64,000 nucleotides of DNA from Codonopsis lanceolata (GCA_013146195.2 CM028377.1:105440094-105504093), one strand, 5' to 3'. Shown: positions 1 through 12,221, counted from the first letter of the stretch. A program made the numbers and translations. The notes: a model not told the origin generated them from the letters alone.

Positions 1-739
1 CTCCACACATACATTGATAATGCATACATATTATATAACAATAACGGCTTAACAATAATACGAGGATCGTCTTCTCGTCGCAAGGCGGATAAAGACGAGC
101 AAATTCAATAATACAAACTACAATAGGTATTTCCAACCCTAGCGTGACGCCTCTCCATTGATTGATGTTGGTGTAAGAACCTCCGACAAGCGATTATTTG
201 ATAACAGAGGCAAGGATAACCATATCCAATTAAGCGCGGGCAAGCTCAAACAATCAGTCGACCTAGCAATGCGGCCAGACGGAATCCTGATAATCCGGCA
301 AAAAATTAAAATTATCATCGGACAAGCCTCCCAGAATAAAAGAATTAAGGCGTAAGTAAGTCTTGATGCGATAATGACTTGAGGTAAAGCGAAATTGAGG
401 ATTAGTGGATGAGTTACGACAACAACAACAAATCGGTGGAAGAAGAAGCTAAGCAGTGGTCGGTCTGGCCCATGATGGAAGGATTAACTGGCGGGAGGAG
501 CCCTCAATGTCTGCCGTCGGATATGGCAGTGGTACAAAACCACTACTTATAATAAGATGATCGGGTACTTAAGGGTATTTTAGGTTAATCATAAAATTTT
601 AAGCTTTCCATAATTTTTGGATGGAGTGATTAAATGCATGGTTTGGTAAATAATAATAATGAAATAAGAAAAAAGTAGCAAGTTATCATAATGCCAAAAA
701 TTTTGATGGGGTGACAATTTGTGATTTAAGCCTAATAAG
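1..739. other. Left flank, no gene recognised
   Basis: I see no recognisable coding exon, RNA gene or transposon terminus here. A 65-codon open frame at 158-355 (+) matches no family I know. The last ~30 bases (about 712-745) form a unique anchor that recurs at about 1928-1963, inside the repeat array. Confidence 0.4.
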
Positions 740-2152
740 AACAATAACAATAATATAACAATAATAATAACAAATAATAATAACAAATAACAATAACAAT
801 AAGAATAAAAATAACAATAATAATAATAACAATAACAATAACAATAACAATAACAATAACATTAACATTAACATTAACATTAACATTAACATTAACATTA
901 ACATTAACATTAACAATAACAATAACAATAACAATAACAATAACAATAACAATAACAATAACAATAACAATAACAAATAACAATAATGATAACAATAACA
1001 ATAACAATAACAATAACAATAACAATAACAATAACAATATAATATACAACAATTAACAACAACAACAACAACAACAACAATAACAATACCAATAACAACA
1101 ACAACAACAATAACAAAAATAACAACAACAACAACAACAACAACAATAACAAAAATAATAACAATAATAACAATAATAACAATAATAATAATAATAACAA
1201 TAACAATAATAACAATAATAACAATAATAGTAATAATAATAAGAATAACAATAATAATAACAATAATAATAACAATAACAATAACAATAACAATAACAAT
1301 AACAATAACAATAACAATAACAATAACAATAACAATAAAAATAACAATAAAAATAACAATAATAACAATAATAATAATGACAATAATAATAGTAATAATA
1401 ATAATAGTAATAACAATAACAATAAGAATAATAACAATAATAATAACTATAACAATAACAATAACAATAATAACAATAAGAATAACAATAACAATAACTA
1501 TAACAATAACAATAACAATAACAATAACAATAAATAATAACTAACAATAAATAACAATAACAATAACAATAACAATAACAATAACAATAACAATAACAAT
1601 AACAATAACAATAACAATAACAATAACAATAACAATAACAATAACAATAACAATAACAATAACAATAGCAATAAGAACAATAACAATAACAATAACAATA
1701 AGAACAATAATAACAATAACAATACCAATAACAATAACAATAACAATAACAATAATAATAATAACAATAACAATAACAATAACAATAACAATAACAATAA
1801 CAATAACAATAACAATAACAATAACAATAACAATAACAATAAATAATAATAATAATAACAATAACAATAACAATAACAATAACAATAACAATAATAATAA
1901 AAGAATAATGCAAAAAGCTGGAAAGTAGGGTGACCAATTTGTGATTTAAGCCTAATAAGAACAATAACAATAACTATAACAATAATAATAACAATAATAA
2001 TAACAATAACAATAAGAATAAAAATAAAAATAACAATAATAACAATAACAATAACAATAACAATAACAATAACATTAACATTAACAATAACAATAACAAT
2101 AACAATAACAATAACAATAACAATAACAATAACAATAACAATAACAATAAGG
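740..2152. repeat. Long AACAAT / AAC / AAT simple-repeat array
   Basis: About 1.4 kb is made almost only of A, C and T on the + strand, in interspersed AACAAT hexamers and AAC and AAT trimers. At about 860-915 a run of about ten AACATT units forms a distinct higher-order block. A short non-repeat anchor (about 1928-1963) interrupts the array and copies the sequence at its left edge, so the array head is itself duplicated. The long frames predicted here are low-complexity products (poly-Leu, Val-Ile or Tyr-Cys) and are not genes. Confidence 0.95.
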
Positions 2153-4396
2153 TATGAAAGTGAAACACTTCGTAGGTCCGGGTGCAATGTGAGATTTATT
2201 GTGCAATTTTGAGAGCTAACCATATTTTGACCCCATCGAAAATAATTCAAAATACAAATTTCCCCCTAAATATCCACCAAATCCACTTTGGTCATCAACG
2301 TAATTTTGTAGCATTTACATATTACATGTCAAATTTGGTGATAATGATATCATGTCTAATAATTGTAGTGATAAACACGGTGATGAATAATGTTTAAGAT
2401 AGATAATTTGGTCCAATCAAATCATAAACAATATCAACAGTGCCGATGAGAAATTTATTAAAGTTGAAGCTAAGAATGATGAAGACGGATTAAACCATTG
2501 CATGCCTCATCTTTGTCGTATACATTTGTGATATGTTCAAATATGAGTTTTGAAATTCGTGTATGCTTGTATATTGTGTTGTACGAGAGAAAAAGGGAGA
2601 AACATCAAGGGTTGTGAGAGCTTTAATTTTTTGTGTATTCTTATACGTGACAGTCTTGACACCTGATTGTGATTATCTGATCTTCAGTTATCTCTCTGAT
2701 ATCTGATATGATTTCACTCTATTGTTATTTATTTTTGAATATAAAATTTTGAATAAAACATTCATAGACTCTTGAGTTTTATCTCAATTAAAATTTACAT
2801 AAGAAGTCATTGATAGAGAAGAAACAGAGAAAGAGTTGTTGAAGAAGAAAAAAAAAGGTTTCTCTTTGGATTATAAAAGCAGAGAAAGCCTTGCTAGAAA
2901 ATGACCAAAATGCCCTACACATGAAATATCATGTACACCTTAATGTCAGATTGGTAACCTTCATCGTGGTTAGAGAATAAACTAGAAAAAAGTTACAAAA
3001 TAATATGAAAATAACACAAAACTTGGGTTGGGTGTGGCAAAATGAGACTTTATAGATACTTTGATGGAATTTCGTATTTTTTAGTGTAACTATATACTTT
3101 GAGGTTGAAAATTTGATTCTCCAACACAATATTTTTTTAATAAAAAAGTCATAAATTCCAAAAACGACATAAAACAAAGTCTCCAACAACAATGTGTTTA
3201 TCTAAGATAGTAAGTTTGAATTGTTTTCAATTTGCACAACGATAAAAAAGATTGAATTCATGTTTGATATTAAAAAAAAAAAGATTTAAAAATAACCAAC
3301 AAAAAAGACAAATGTGTAGGATGAGTTGCTATATAATGACTAAAAACATACATTTTAAATGACTGAAAAACAAAGTATCAGAAATGATAAACACACAACA
3401 ACATAATTTATAAGTCTCAAAAACTTAAATATTAAAACACACAAAAATCTAATAATTAACACAAACATAAATACTGTGCGGCTTCAATTATAATACCGAG
3501 AAAACAAAACTTGGTAATATCGAATGTAACATTCAGTACTAACACTTGAAACCCACTCCAGTAGAATTAAATTTACTAGTATTGCTAGTAGCTAACTTAA
3601 GTATAGTACCAAGTACCAACAAGGATTGTTATGATCCCCTAAAGATCTCCATTGACATGTCTAGACGATTGGCAAGTGGGGAGAAATTTCAGATTACACT
3701 GCTTAATTGCTCTCGAAAAAGAAACAGGAAGACACTTTTCACAGGTATGTCTGACAAAATTCGCCCCTGGCAAGAATGACAACCAATGTAGGATTCTAAT
3801 TTAGAACAAAACTTACAAATTGGGTCAACTTCTTACATTCTTCAATGTTCAATATGCAAGCATAAATAAGAGAGGCATGAAGAATTCAAAAAGCCCGCTC
3901 GTTGAGGCTAAGGCATTTGGGTACTTCAAATCCCTCACATTCTTCTCTGTGTGAATGTGTGTAAAATTAGGGAATCAGCAGCAGAAACAGCAATAAAATT
4001 GATGAATTTCAAGAATAAAAATTACAATGAATGCTACTTATAAGCATCCTTACCATGAACATGAAATTACGAAAAGATAAATTACTATAAACGGAAGTTC
4101 AACAAAAACAAAATTCACAACTTACTGAATTTCAAAAATTAAAAGTTTGCAAGTAACAATTATGCTGGGTATTCTAAATTTAAACATAATAACTATTACA
4201 AATAGCATATTAAGCATGAATTATAAATAAAATAAATGCATATACACCCAAATAAATAGAAATAAAGAACGTGGGATAACCTAAGTAATTTTTGAAGAAA
4301 CCCACAAATACAAATGGTGAAACTCTCGCGATTATATTTGAATTTGTTGGAAATTACTTGGGTCCCTATTCGAATTGGGTCAAATAAGACCCGTCT
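2153..4396. other. AT-rich intergenic DNA, no confident gene
   Basis: This is AT-rich sequence without a recognisable protein domain. The only frame of note is 3546-3779 (+), 77 codons, which matches no family I recognise and has no visible splice or promoter context. I make no gene call. Confidence 0.4.
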
Positions 4397-4563
4397 TGTT
4401 AGAGTGTTAGAAGTATTGTGAGTCTTTTTGGTACAAGATATATGTTTGGGGGTCTTGATGTATATTGTATTATCACAAACATATATATAGATCTTTGCCT
4501 ACCTAGTTTAGGTTACGGCTTCTCAACACAATTCTCTTCTCTTCTTTCTCTTTACATTCAACA
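4397..4563 (+). repeat. 5' LTR of copia element A
   Basis: It begins TGTTAGAGTGTTAGAAG and ends ...CATTCAACA, directly before a tRNA-Met type primer-binding site. Its reverse complement is recognisable at 6996-7159, and that inverted copy fixes the boundaries: there the LTR abuts a polypurine tract. At about 167 bp it is short for copia but within the known range. Confidence 0.8.
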
Positions 4564-4576
4564 TGGTATCAAAGTG
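4564..4576 (+). other. Primer-binding site, tRNA-iMet type
   Basis: TGGTATCAAAGTG follows the LTR end directly. It corresponds to the usual copia TGGTATCAGAGC complementary to initiator tRNA-Met, with a G-to-A change. Confidence 0.8.
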
Positions 4577-4975
4577 GGAAATCCAATAATCTCATGTGTT
4601 GATTGACCACAATGCATCCTTCTCTCTTTTTGTTCTTTATTTTATTGTTGTTTTCTCAGAATGCTCGTCTTCTGTTTTGACGAGAACGCAACTTGTTCAA
4701 CCTAGGGTTTGAGTCGTCGGAGGAGGTGTAACATGTTTTGAGGTTCACTACCTAGGGAGAGTGGTTCGCCCAGACTAGGAGACCTTTTCTATCCGGTCGC
4801 CGCCACCAGAAAGTTGCTGAAAAAGCTTCACACACCAGTGCGTCGCCGAGTTCCATTTCCGGAAAGTTGTCAGACCATCACAAATGGTTCGCTTGTGCTT
4901 CTTCATCTCTATTCCAAGGTTGGTTTCCAGAGTTACCAAGTTTTTTAGGGGGTTTTTGGCTCAGTTGTCAGTTGG

Positions 4976-5840
4976 TTGCGTTCTAATGTATCGGTGAATA
5001 CGGAATCTAAAACCATGGTTTTTGAGGTTATCTCTACTAGTACAAAGCTTACAGACAAGAAATTAACTAGTAAGAATTACTTTATGTGGCGGCCGATGAT
5101 TGAAATGAATCTAAAAGGGCAGAATAAGGAGGGGTCCGTGAAGATGCTGATTTGTACCGGAAGCTTATGAATCTTCTGGATGATGAGACTGCTCCATTGG
5201 TGGCCATACTTGCACTGTTCGTGATATGTGAGACTACTTAGCTGTGGTGTATGGTGGCAAGGATAACAAGAATTAGATGTATGACTTATCATGTGCAATG
5301 TTTCGTCAGGATCAACAAGGTCGTAGTGTTACCCAGTATTTTGCAGACTACAAGAAATTGGCGGTCGATTGGAGTTCTTTGCTTCCTTTGAGCATCGATG
5401 TTAGTACATGTTAGTACTATGTAGACACAACGAGAGCACCTAATTATTCATGGATTTCTAGCTGAGACCTGAGTTTAGTGTTTAGTGCTGATCTTATCTA
5501 GCACGAGTGTTGGCTCTCTTCGGGATGTGCTCTCTCGTGTGCTTTGTGCCTCATTAGAGTCTTCTTCAGTTGGTCCCACTTGTAATATTGGTGATTATTA
5601 TGCACTTGTGAGTCAGATATCTCACCACCACCGAGGTCATGATACTAATGGTCGTGGTCGTCGGTCTACTAGTAGAGGAGGTCGTAATGGTGATCGTGGT
5701 GGCCACGGTGGAAGTAGGGAGAATAGAGAGGTTCGTAGTTGTTATCACCGTAGGTATATGAACCATGTGTTCGTAATTGTTGGAAGTTGCATGGTAAACC
5801 ATCTGGAAATCGATATGCCCATGTTGCCTCTAACACAGAG
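4976..5840 (+). pseudogene. copia gag remnant (element A)
   Basis: The frame at 4976-5170 contains the copia gag start region (SKNYFMWRPMIEMNLKG), parallel to the TRKNYLMWLWVVEMNL segment of element B. It breaks after position 5170. A Gly/Arg-rich segment and a degraded CCHC knuckle (CYHRRYMNH...) follow in the 5485-6057 frame. Gag would form the virus-like particle and bind RNA. Several frame shifts and stops make it non-functional. Confidence 0.75.
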
Positions 5841-5899
5841 TTTCACATCCCCCCCCCAACCCGAAGCACCTCAACCTACTGAGGGTAGGATGATACGGA

Positions 5900-6980
5900 T
5901 GACCGATGATGAGTTTGCGCGATATGCACAGTTCCAGGCTTCTTCGTTTTCTTCTTCCACCACTACTTTTGTCCAGATTGATATGCCTGGCAACAGAGGA
6001 ATTTGTTCTTCGTTCATTCCTTCTTCGACATTACCTAGTGTCATTGCAGCTAGCTAATGGGTCAATTGCTTCTGTTAAGGGGCAAGGTGACATTTGTCTC
6101 ACGTCCTCTCTTTCATTATCCTATGTGTTATATATTTTATATGTTCCTGGATTTCCTTCAATTTATTGTCTATTAGCAAGTTTACTTGTATGTCTCATTT
6201 TTCCAACTCGTTGTGTCTTTCAAGATCATGTGACAAAAAAGATTATTGGTAGAGGGCAAGAGTCTAGCGACTTTATTTCTTTGAAGCTCCATCTATACCA
6301 GTTGCGTGTTCGAGTACCTCTTTGTCCCCGTTTCAAATCCATTGTCGATTGGGTCATCCGTCTTGTCGTCTCAAGAAATTGTGTCCAAATTTTTCATTTT
6401 GGATGAGATGCTTGTCACTTTGTGAAGCACCATCCCATTTCATATATTCCTAGGGTTAATAAACGGGCTCATGCCCCATTTGATATAGACCATTCTAACA
6501 TTTAGGGACCTATCCTATTGTCACGAAGTTATGTTATAGGTATTTTGTTACTTTTGTGGATGATCATTTTCGTGTTACTTGGATTTATTTAATAAAACAT
6601 CGTTCTGAATTGTTTACTATTTTTTTCTGTGCGTTCTGTGCTGAACTTAAACCTCAATTTGGTGTGCATGTCAAACTTTTTCTCTCAAATGCATGCCCCT
6701 AAAATATTCTACGCACATGTTGTATTAACTACGTGTCATCTTATCAACCATATGCCATCTTGTGTTGTGTCTTGAGAAATTCGTCATCGAGTCTTGTTTC
6801 CATCTGAGTCTCTTTTTATGGTGTCTCCTAGGATATTTGGGTGTGTGAGCTTTGTTCGTATTTACCATCCTCATGTCTCCAAGTTAGATCCTAAGGCACT
6901 CAAATGTATCTTTTTGGATTATTCTCGAACTCAGAAAGTATATCGATGCTTCTCTCCTGACTTGATAGTTGTACGTTACA
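5900..6980 (+). pseudogene. copia protease-integrase remnant (element A)
   Basis: In shifting frames it carries the LANGSIASVKGQGDICLTS segment before GAG-pre-integrase (also present in element B), the integrase start around 6540-6620 and the integrase C-terminal region at 6794-6970. RT and RNase H are absent because the element is truncated. Stops occur throughout. Confidence 0.75.
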
Positions 6981-6995
6981 TCTTATTTCTAACTT

Positions 6996-7159
6996 TGTTA
7001 GTTGTGTAAAGAGAAAGGATTAGAGAATAGAAGAGAAGTCGTAACCTAAATTGGTTAGCCAAAGCCGTATATATATGTTTGTGTAATACAATATATTTCA
7101 AGACCCCCAAACATAAATCTTAAACTAAAGAGACCCTCAATACTTCTAACACGCTAACA
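6996..7159 (-). repeat. 3' LTR of copia element B
   Basis: This is the reverse complement of the element A LTR: the CCCCCAAACAT and GTAACCTAAA blocks align throughout. On the - strand it is preceded by a polypurine tract (CTTGAGGGGGA at about 7160-7170) and begins TGTTAGCGTGTTAGAAG, which fixes the terminus. The far end reads ...AACA at about 6996. Confidence 0.8.
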
Positions 7160-7171
7160 TCCCCCTCAAGC
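7160..7171 (-). other. Polypurine tract of element B
   Basis: On the - strand CTTGAGGGGGA lies immediately upstream of the 3' LTR, the normal position and composition for the plus-strand primer of a copia element. Confidence 0.7.
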
Positions 7172-7385
7172 TCGTGCATAAATGTTATGAATACCCAGCT
7201 TGTTACAAATATATCTTATTCTTGTGCCATTTAATATCTGCCAGTTGATCACCGGTCGAAACATAACTTGTAGAAATTATCTTCTCTAGAAGTTTCTCAC
7301 GAACAAAATGACAATCAAGCTCGATATACTTTGCTTCTCATGGAACACAGAGTTAGAGGCAATATGAATAGTTTCTTGGTTATCA

Positions 7386-7467
7386 AGAAGAAAAAATAAA
7401 CCTTGAGGTCCTTGGTTTCAATCTCTATACCATTACGAGTTCACACTTACCTATCAAAAAAAAAAAA
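7386..7467 (+). mobile_element. SINE copy 1, 5'-truncated, with 20 bp TSD
   Basis: It contains the tRNA-derived B-box region (CCTTGGTTTCAATCTC), the 3' motif CACACTTACCTATCA and an A-run. It is flanked by direct repeats GAATAGTTTCTTGGTTATCA (7366-7385) and GAATAGTTTTTTGGTTATCA (7468-7487), one mismatch in 20. The target is the RNase H part of copia element B. The A-box half is missing. Confidence 0.85.
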
Positions 7468-7700
7468 GAATAGTTTTTTGGTTATCACACCACAAGTGCA
7501 TAGGCATTAGATTCCCAATACCAATCTCACCAAGTAGCTGGCGAATCCACACTAACTCACATGTAGCATGAGCCATAGCCCTGTATTCTGATTCTGCACT
7601 TGATCTTAACACAACCGATTGTTTCTTACTTTTCCAAGAAACCAATTTACCCCTAACAAACATGCAATATCACCATCAGCAAACCCCTCTACTCTCATAT
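7468..7700 (-). pseudogene. copia RNase H remnant (element B)
   Basis: The - frame (7454-7663) reads LVSWKSKKQSVVLRSSAESE, then YRAMAHATCELVWIRQLLGE and HLWCDNQ. These are the typical Ty1/copia RNase H motifs, with the active-site Glu in SSAESEYRAM and Asp in WCDNQ. The C-terminal end is cut by the SINE insertion at 7467. Confidence 0.85.
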
Positions 7701-8720
7701 GCCCATGATACTTTATCCTAGAGCTCTTTTAAGATACCATAGAATCTTAACAACCACCTCCCAATAAGTACTATGCGGAGAGGACATAAACTAACTCACT
7801 GCACTAACCGACTCACTACACTAACTGCAAATGCAATATCTGGTCACAACAAGATAATTCAATTTCCCAACTAGTCATCAATACCTTTCTGGCTCAGCAA
7901 ATCCTTGACTGTAAGTTTCGTATTTGGATCCACAGGAGTCTCAGTGGGCTTCGCTCCTAACATGCATGCCTCACTTAACAAGTCACGTACATACTTTCTC
8001 TAGGACAAGAAGATGTCTTGCTTGCACCAGGCAACCTCAATCCCTAGAAAGTATCTCAAATTACCCGGATCACTCGTTTGAAACATTTCCTAAAGGAACC
8101 CTTTTATTGCACGAATACATGCATTGTACTTCCAGTGATGACAATATCATCCACATAGACAACTAATAAAATAATGCGTCTCATAGAATACTGAGTGATC
8201 ATTTTGACATCTTATAAGCCCAAACTCGAGCACTACCTCACTAAATCTCCCAAACCATGCACGTGGAGATTGTTTTAAGCCTTGTAATGACCGCTTTAAT
8301 CTGCAAACCAACCCAGGCTCTCCTGAGCAACAAACCCCGGAGGTTGGGTGATGCATCATTTTGGATTTGCGATGCAAGAAAGATGCATCAAAGAACGTTT
8401 CAGGAGGTTTAATCATGGAAAAGAGTTAAGTTAAGAATGAGATGACTCGATTACCCTAGTAAACAGAGTTGCTCCATGTAAACCTCCTCATGTAAATCAC
8501 CATGAAGAAATGCATTTTTGTCATCAAGCTGATAAAGAGGCCAATGAGAAGATACAACAAGAGAGATAAGTAAACAAACAAAGGCAAGCTTAGCAACCGA
8601 AGTAAAAGTGTCAGTACAATCTACCCCATATGTCTGAGCATACCTCTTTGTAACAAGGCGAGCCAAAGAACCATCCGGATTAACCTTAACAACATAGACC
8701 TACTTGCACCCAACAGCATG
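7700..8720 (-). pseudogene. copia reverse transcriptase remnant (element B)
   Basis: The - frames 8451-8666 and 8147-8416 carry YQLDDKNAFLHGDLHEEVYM and RLKRSLQGLKQSPRAWFGRF, followed by a YVDD catalytic motif in the DNA at about 8147-8158. A stretch around 8340-8450 separates the two blocks and does not match copia RT, so there is a small insertion or rearrangement. Stops and shifts exclude function. Confidence 0.85.
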
Positions 8721-9144
8721 TCTACTCGTTCACAATGAAACTAAATCCCAAGTTTGATTGCGTGTAACGGCATTCATTTCCTTTTCCATAGCTGCCTTCC
8801 AGCCAAGATGACCGACCTACTGCTTCAGACACGGACTTGGGAACAAAATAAGACTCAAGGATGCCGACGAAGGCACATTGATGAGGAGATAAACCATTAT
8901 AACAAACAAAGTTAGAAATAGGATGTAACATACAACTACGTTTAGCCTTTCTAAAGGTAACACGAATATCAAGATCAAAAGGTACGGAACTCAACATGAG
9001 TTGGATCGGGCAACGGTGGTAAGACGGGGGCATATTCCCTTGAGAGCACGTGCGACAAGTGTAACTGCATGTAAACCTACTCTGAATAGAAGGATGGGAG
9101 TATCTCGTGAATAGGAAAAGACTCAGACTCCACAACTTGATAGT

Positions 9145-9800
9145 TTAGAAAATCATCATAAAAAACGGACAACTGGTGGAATATTTGATGTACGATAAAA
9201 AAATAGACTCATGAAAAGTAACATCAGCAAAACCCAAAACCAAATATCGAGAGAAACAACGATATATTTTCTGAGTACGAGAATAACCCAAAAAGACACA
9301 TTTGACCTTAGGATCTAACTTGGTGAAATGAGGACGATGATCACAAACAAAGCCCATGCATCTGAATATCATAGGAGACTGTTAATAGACTCGACGAAAA
9401 CAAGATTCGATGAGGAATTTCTCCCGAAAGAATAGAAGATGGCATATGGTTGATAAGATGGCAAACAATTAACACAACATCTACCCAAAATATTTTTGGG
9501 ACATGCATCTGAAAAGAAAGTGCGCGAGCAACCTCGAGGAGGTGACGATTTTTTCTCTCAGCAACACCATTTTGTTGAGGTGTATCAGTAGATGATTGAT
9601 GGAGCATGCCATGAGTAGTCATAAATTTGGAGTAAACTGTAGAGAAATATTTTTGTGCATTATCGCTGCAAAGATGCTTGACAGGCACACCAAATTGAGT
9701 TTTAATTTCAGCACAAAATGCAAAAAAAATCTCAAACAACTCAGAACGATGTCTCATTAAATAAATCCAAGTAGCACGAGAATGATCATCCATAAAAGTA
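9145..9800 (-). pseudogene. copia integrase remnant (element B)
   Basis: The frame 9341-9793 (-) holds DDHSRATWIYLMRHRSE, SDNAQKYF and QNGVAERKNRHLLEVAR, the three acidic D,D,E positions of rve-type integrase. The C-terminal part follows in another frame (9145-9372, HFTKLDPKVKCVFLGYSRTQ), which equals the last part retained in element A. The catalytic core would integrate cDNA; the frame break after 9341 disables it. Confidence 0.85.
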
Positions 9801-9883
9801 AAAACTTACCAATAACCTAACATCGAGACAATAGGACTAGATCCCCAAATGTCTGAATGGACTATATTAGATAGGGCATGAGC

Positions 9884-10490
9884 CTATTTATTAACCCTAG
9901 AAATATATGAAATGCGATGGTGCTTCACAAACTGACTAGTGTCACATCCAAAAGCTAGTAGAGATGAAAAATCTAAACACAATTTCTTGAAACTCGACAT
10001 AGACGGATGACCCAATCGACAGTGAATTTGAAATGGGGACAAAGAGGCACTCGAACACACAAATGGTGTAGATGGAGCTTCAAAGAAATAAAGTCCCCCC
10101 CCCCCTCTACCAATAATCATTTTCGTGACACGTCCTGAAATACACAATGAGTTCGAGAAAATGAGACATCAACGTTATGATCATGGGTGAACTTGCAAAT
10201 AGACAATAAATTGAATGAAAAACCAGGAATATATAACACAGAGGATAATGAAAGAGAGGATGTGAGAGGACCCTCAAGTGGTGGGAGAGATGGCAATGAC
10301 ACTCAGGCAAAGACCTTGAGGCTTTTGGTTGCAATCTCCATACCAACAAGGGGTGACGCGTACCTATCAAAAAAAAGGACATGAGACAAATATCACCATG
10401 CCCCTTAACAGAAGCAATAGACCCATTGGCTACAATAACACTAGTAATGTCAAAGAAGGAATGAACAAAGAAAAAATACATCAGTTGCCA
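9884..10490 (-). pseudogene. copia GAG-pre-integrase / protease remnant (element B)
   Basis: The frame 9884-10147 (-) contains the HHCC-like FQIHCRLGHPSMSSFKKLC segment typical of GAG-pre-integrase. Upstream, VIVANGSIASVKGHGDICLM (10107-10481) matches element A. The region is interrupted by SINE copy 2. Protease and zinc-domain function are inferred from family order only. Confidence 0.75.
10268..10375 (+). mobile_element. SINE copy 2 with 11 bp TSD
   Basis: This copy has both tRNA-like halves: an A-box-like GATGGCAATGACACT and a B-box-like TTTTGGTTGCAATCTC, then GCGTACCTATCA plus an A-run. Direct repeats AGGATGTGAGA (10257-10267) and AGGACATGAGA (10376-10386) flank it. Comparison with copia A, which is continuous across this site, confirms the empty-site sequence. 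Confidence 0.85.
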
Positions 10491-10689
10491 CTTAGATGGT
10501 CCGAAGAACCAAAGTCAATAACCCATTTACAATTAGAGGAAGAAACACATGCAGTAAGTATATCAATCTATCAATCTGGACAAAAGTAGCACAAGAAGAA
10601 GACGAAGAAGACGAAGAAGCCTGGCATTGTGTATATCGTGCAAACTCATCACAAGTCATTCATATTACGTTACCCACAGTAGGTTGAGG

Positions 10690-11411
10690 AGGTTTGGGGT
10701 GTTAGAGGCAACATGGGCATATCGATCACCACATGGTTTACCATGCAACTTCCAACAATTATCACATGACTTGTATTCCCATAGTGATAAGTGATAACAA
10801 CTACGAACCTCTATATTCTCCCTACCTCCATCACGGCCGCCACAATCACCATCACGACCTCCTATACTAGTAGATTGACCACCACGATCACTAGTATCAT
10901 GACCTCGTTGGTGGTGGTGGAGATATTTGACTTACAAGTGGAGTAGAATCACCAATACTACCGGTAGGGCCAACTAAAGAAGACTCTAGTGAGGCACGAA
11001 ACACACGAGAGAACACATGGTTGTGAGAGAGCCAACACTTGTGCTGGTGAGCGAGTAATTTTGAACTCCGATCTCAAACCAGCTAGAAATCCAAGAATAA
11101 TTAGTCCAAAGAACTCCACTTAGTCGTCAATTTCTTGTAGTCCGCAAAATATTGGGTAACACTACGACCTTGCTGATCCTGGCAAAACATAGCACAGACA
11201 AGTCATACATCCGGTTCATGTTGTCCTTGCCTCTATACAACACAACTAAATAGTCCCACCAATCACGAACAATAGAAGTATGGGCCATCAATTCAGTTGT
11301 CTCATCATTCATAGAATTCATGAGCTTCCAATAAAAATCCAGACCTACGCAACTTCAGTAGTAGAGTTAACTGTGGTGAGATGATCTTCCTTATTTTTCC
11401 ATTTTAGATTC
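10690..11411 (-). pseudogene. copia gag remnant, C-terminal part (element B)
   Basis: The - strand encodes a Gly/Arg-rich tract at about 10830-10920 and, at 11127-11321, LVVLYRGKDNMNRMYDLSVL with the preceding MNDETTELMAHTSIVRDWWD, parallel to the middle of element A gag. The gag frame is interrupted by the solo LTR at 11412-12054. Confidence 0.7.
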
Positions 11412-12054
11412 TGAGTTGCCTGGCCCAATAGGCCCAAGCCATAAGTCACGTACTTGGCATATGTTTACAATTCAGTCAAGCGAGCATCTTAAAGTCAAAG
11501 CTACGAGGAGAAGATGAAATGGTTCTTGTATATCACGAGCAGGATCTCCGCCTTCAGCGAGCAAGAGATATTAGCGAGCTGGGGGCTTGATCAGCGAGCT
11601 GGGAGCTTGTTCAGCGCACGAGAATATGTAGCGAGCATGATGCATTATGCTCGGGAATTTAAGAGTTGTTGCCAGTTGAGGACAGTTATGTCCGGATAAT
11701 TCTCCATTTAGACCGTTGTGGTTAATGGGGCAGTTAATATACCCGCCATCAATGTCATGAATGTTAGTGGGCAGTTATGAGCGGTTATACTCTCCGGCAA
11801 CTATAAAAGCCCCTCAAAATGGAGGAGGGAGGTATGTGATCTTTACTGTCTGGCCAAAACTCTGCTGAATTCTATTCTCTCCTGCATTCTTGTGCTAATT
11901 CACACGCCGGAGGGCTTTTGCAAGGAGTGCCCCTGCATAGTTTACGGTTTCTTTGTCTAATTGCAGAGTTGGGCTTTGAAGATTAAAGGATACGTTGAAA
12001 GCCAGGTATCCAATTGGACAAATCCAGTGCGTCTAGAAGATTTTGGACGCATCA
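11412..12054 (+). mobile_element. Solo LTR (643 bp) with 5 bp TSD inside copia B gag
   Basis: The segment begins TGAGTTGCC, ends GACGCATCA and is flanked by perfect GATTC direct repeats (11407-11411 and 12055-12059). Copia A lacks it at the homologous gag position. A TATAAAAG box lies at about 11803, followed about 110 bp later by CACACGCCGGAGGGCTTTTGC, a motif style common in Ty3/gypsy LTRs. Orientation is + from the TATA box. The gypsy assignment is inference; solo-LTR status rests on the TG...CA ends and TSD. Confidence 0.8.
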
Positions 12055-12221
12055 GATTCATTTCAACCACCCACAGCCACATTAAGTAATTCTTTCTTGT
12101 TAATTTATAGCCTGTAATCTTCTTACTAGTGGAAATAACCATAAAACCCATGGTTTTGGACTCCGTATTCCCCACTGTCGATATTTAAAACGTAACCAAC
12201 AAAAAATGGAATCAAACGAAC
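12055..12221 (-). pseudogene. copia gag N-terminal remnant (element B)
   Basis: The - frame 11957-12175 reads NTESKTMGFMVISTSKKITG and KLTRKNYLMWLWVVEMNL, the gag N-terminus of this family; it matches element A residue for residue over most of its length. The solo LTR cuts it at 12054, and the leader on the other side is cut by a LINE tail at 12222. Confidence 0.8.

Larger units (their letters stand above)
4397..6980 (+). mobile_element. Ty1/copia element A, 3'-truncated and degenerate
   Basis: Order on + strand: 5' LTR, primer-binding site, gag remnant, protease/GAG-pre-integrase remnant, integrase remnant and the post-integrase 'FGCVSF...HVSKLDPKALKC' region (6794-7009 frame). No RT, RNase H or 3' LTR follows. 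At about 6975-6995 the sequence passes straight into the inverted 3' LTR of element B. The reading frame is broken repeatedly, so this is a fossil. Gag and LTR similarity to element B shows that A and B belong to one family. Confidence 0.85.

Noticed and set aside
686..2250. Long - strand frames rich in Leu, Val-Ile or Tyr-Cys
   Set aside because: They are translations of the AACAAT-type simple repeat in different frames; no start context or domain.
3546..3779. 77-codon + frame in the left spacer
   Set aside because: No recognised motif, splice partner or promoter; could be chance.
10280..10345. Possible tRNA gene suggested by A- and B-box-like sequences
   Set aside because: Context (3' motif, A-tail, target duplication, further copies) shows a tRNA-derived SINE; no complete cloverleaf is visible.
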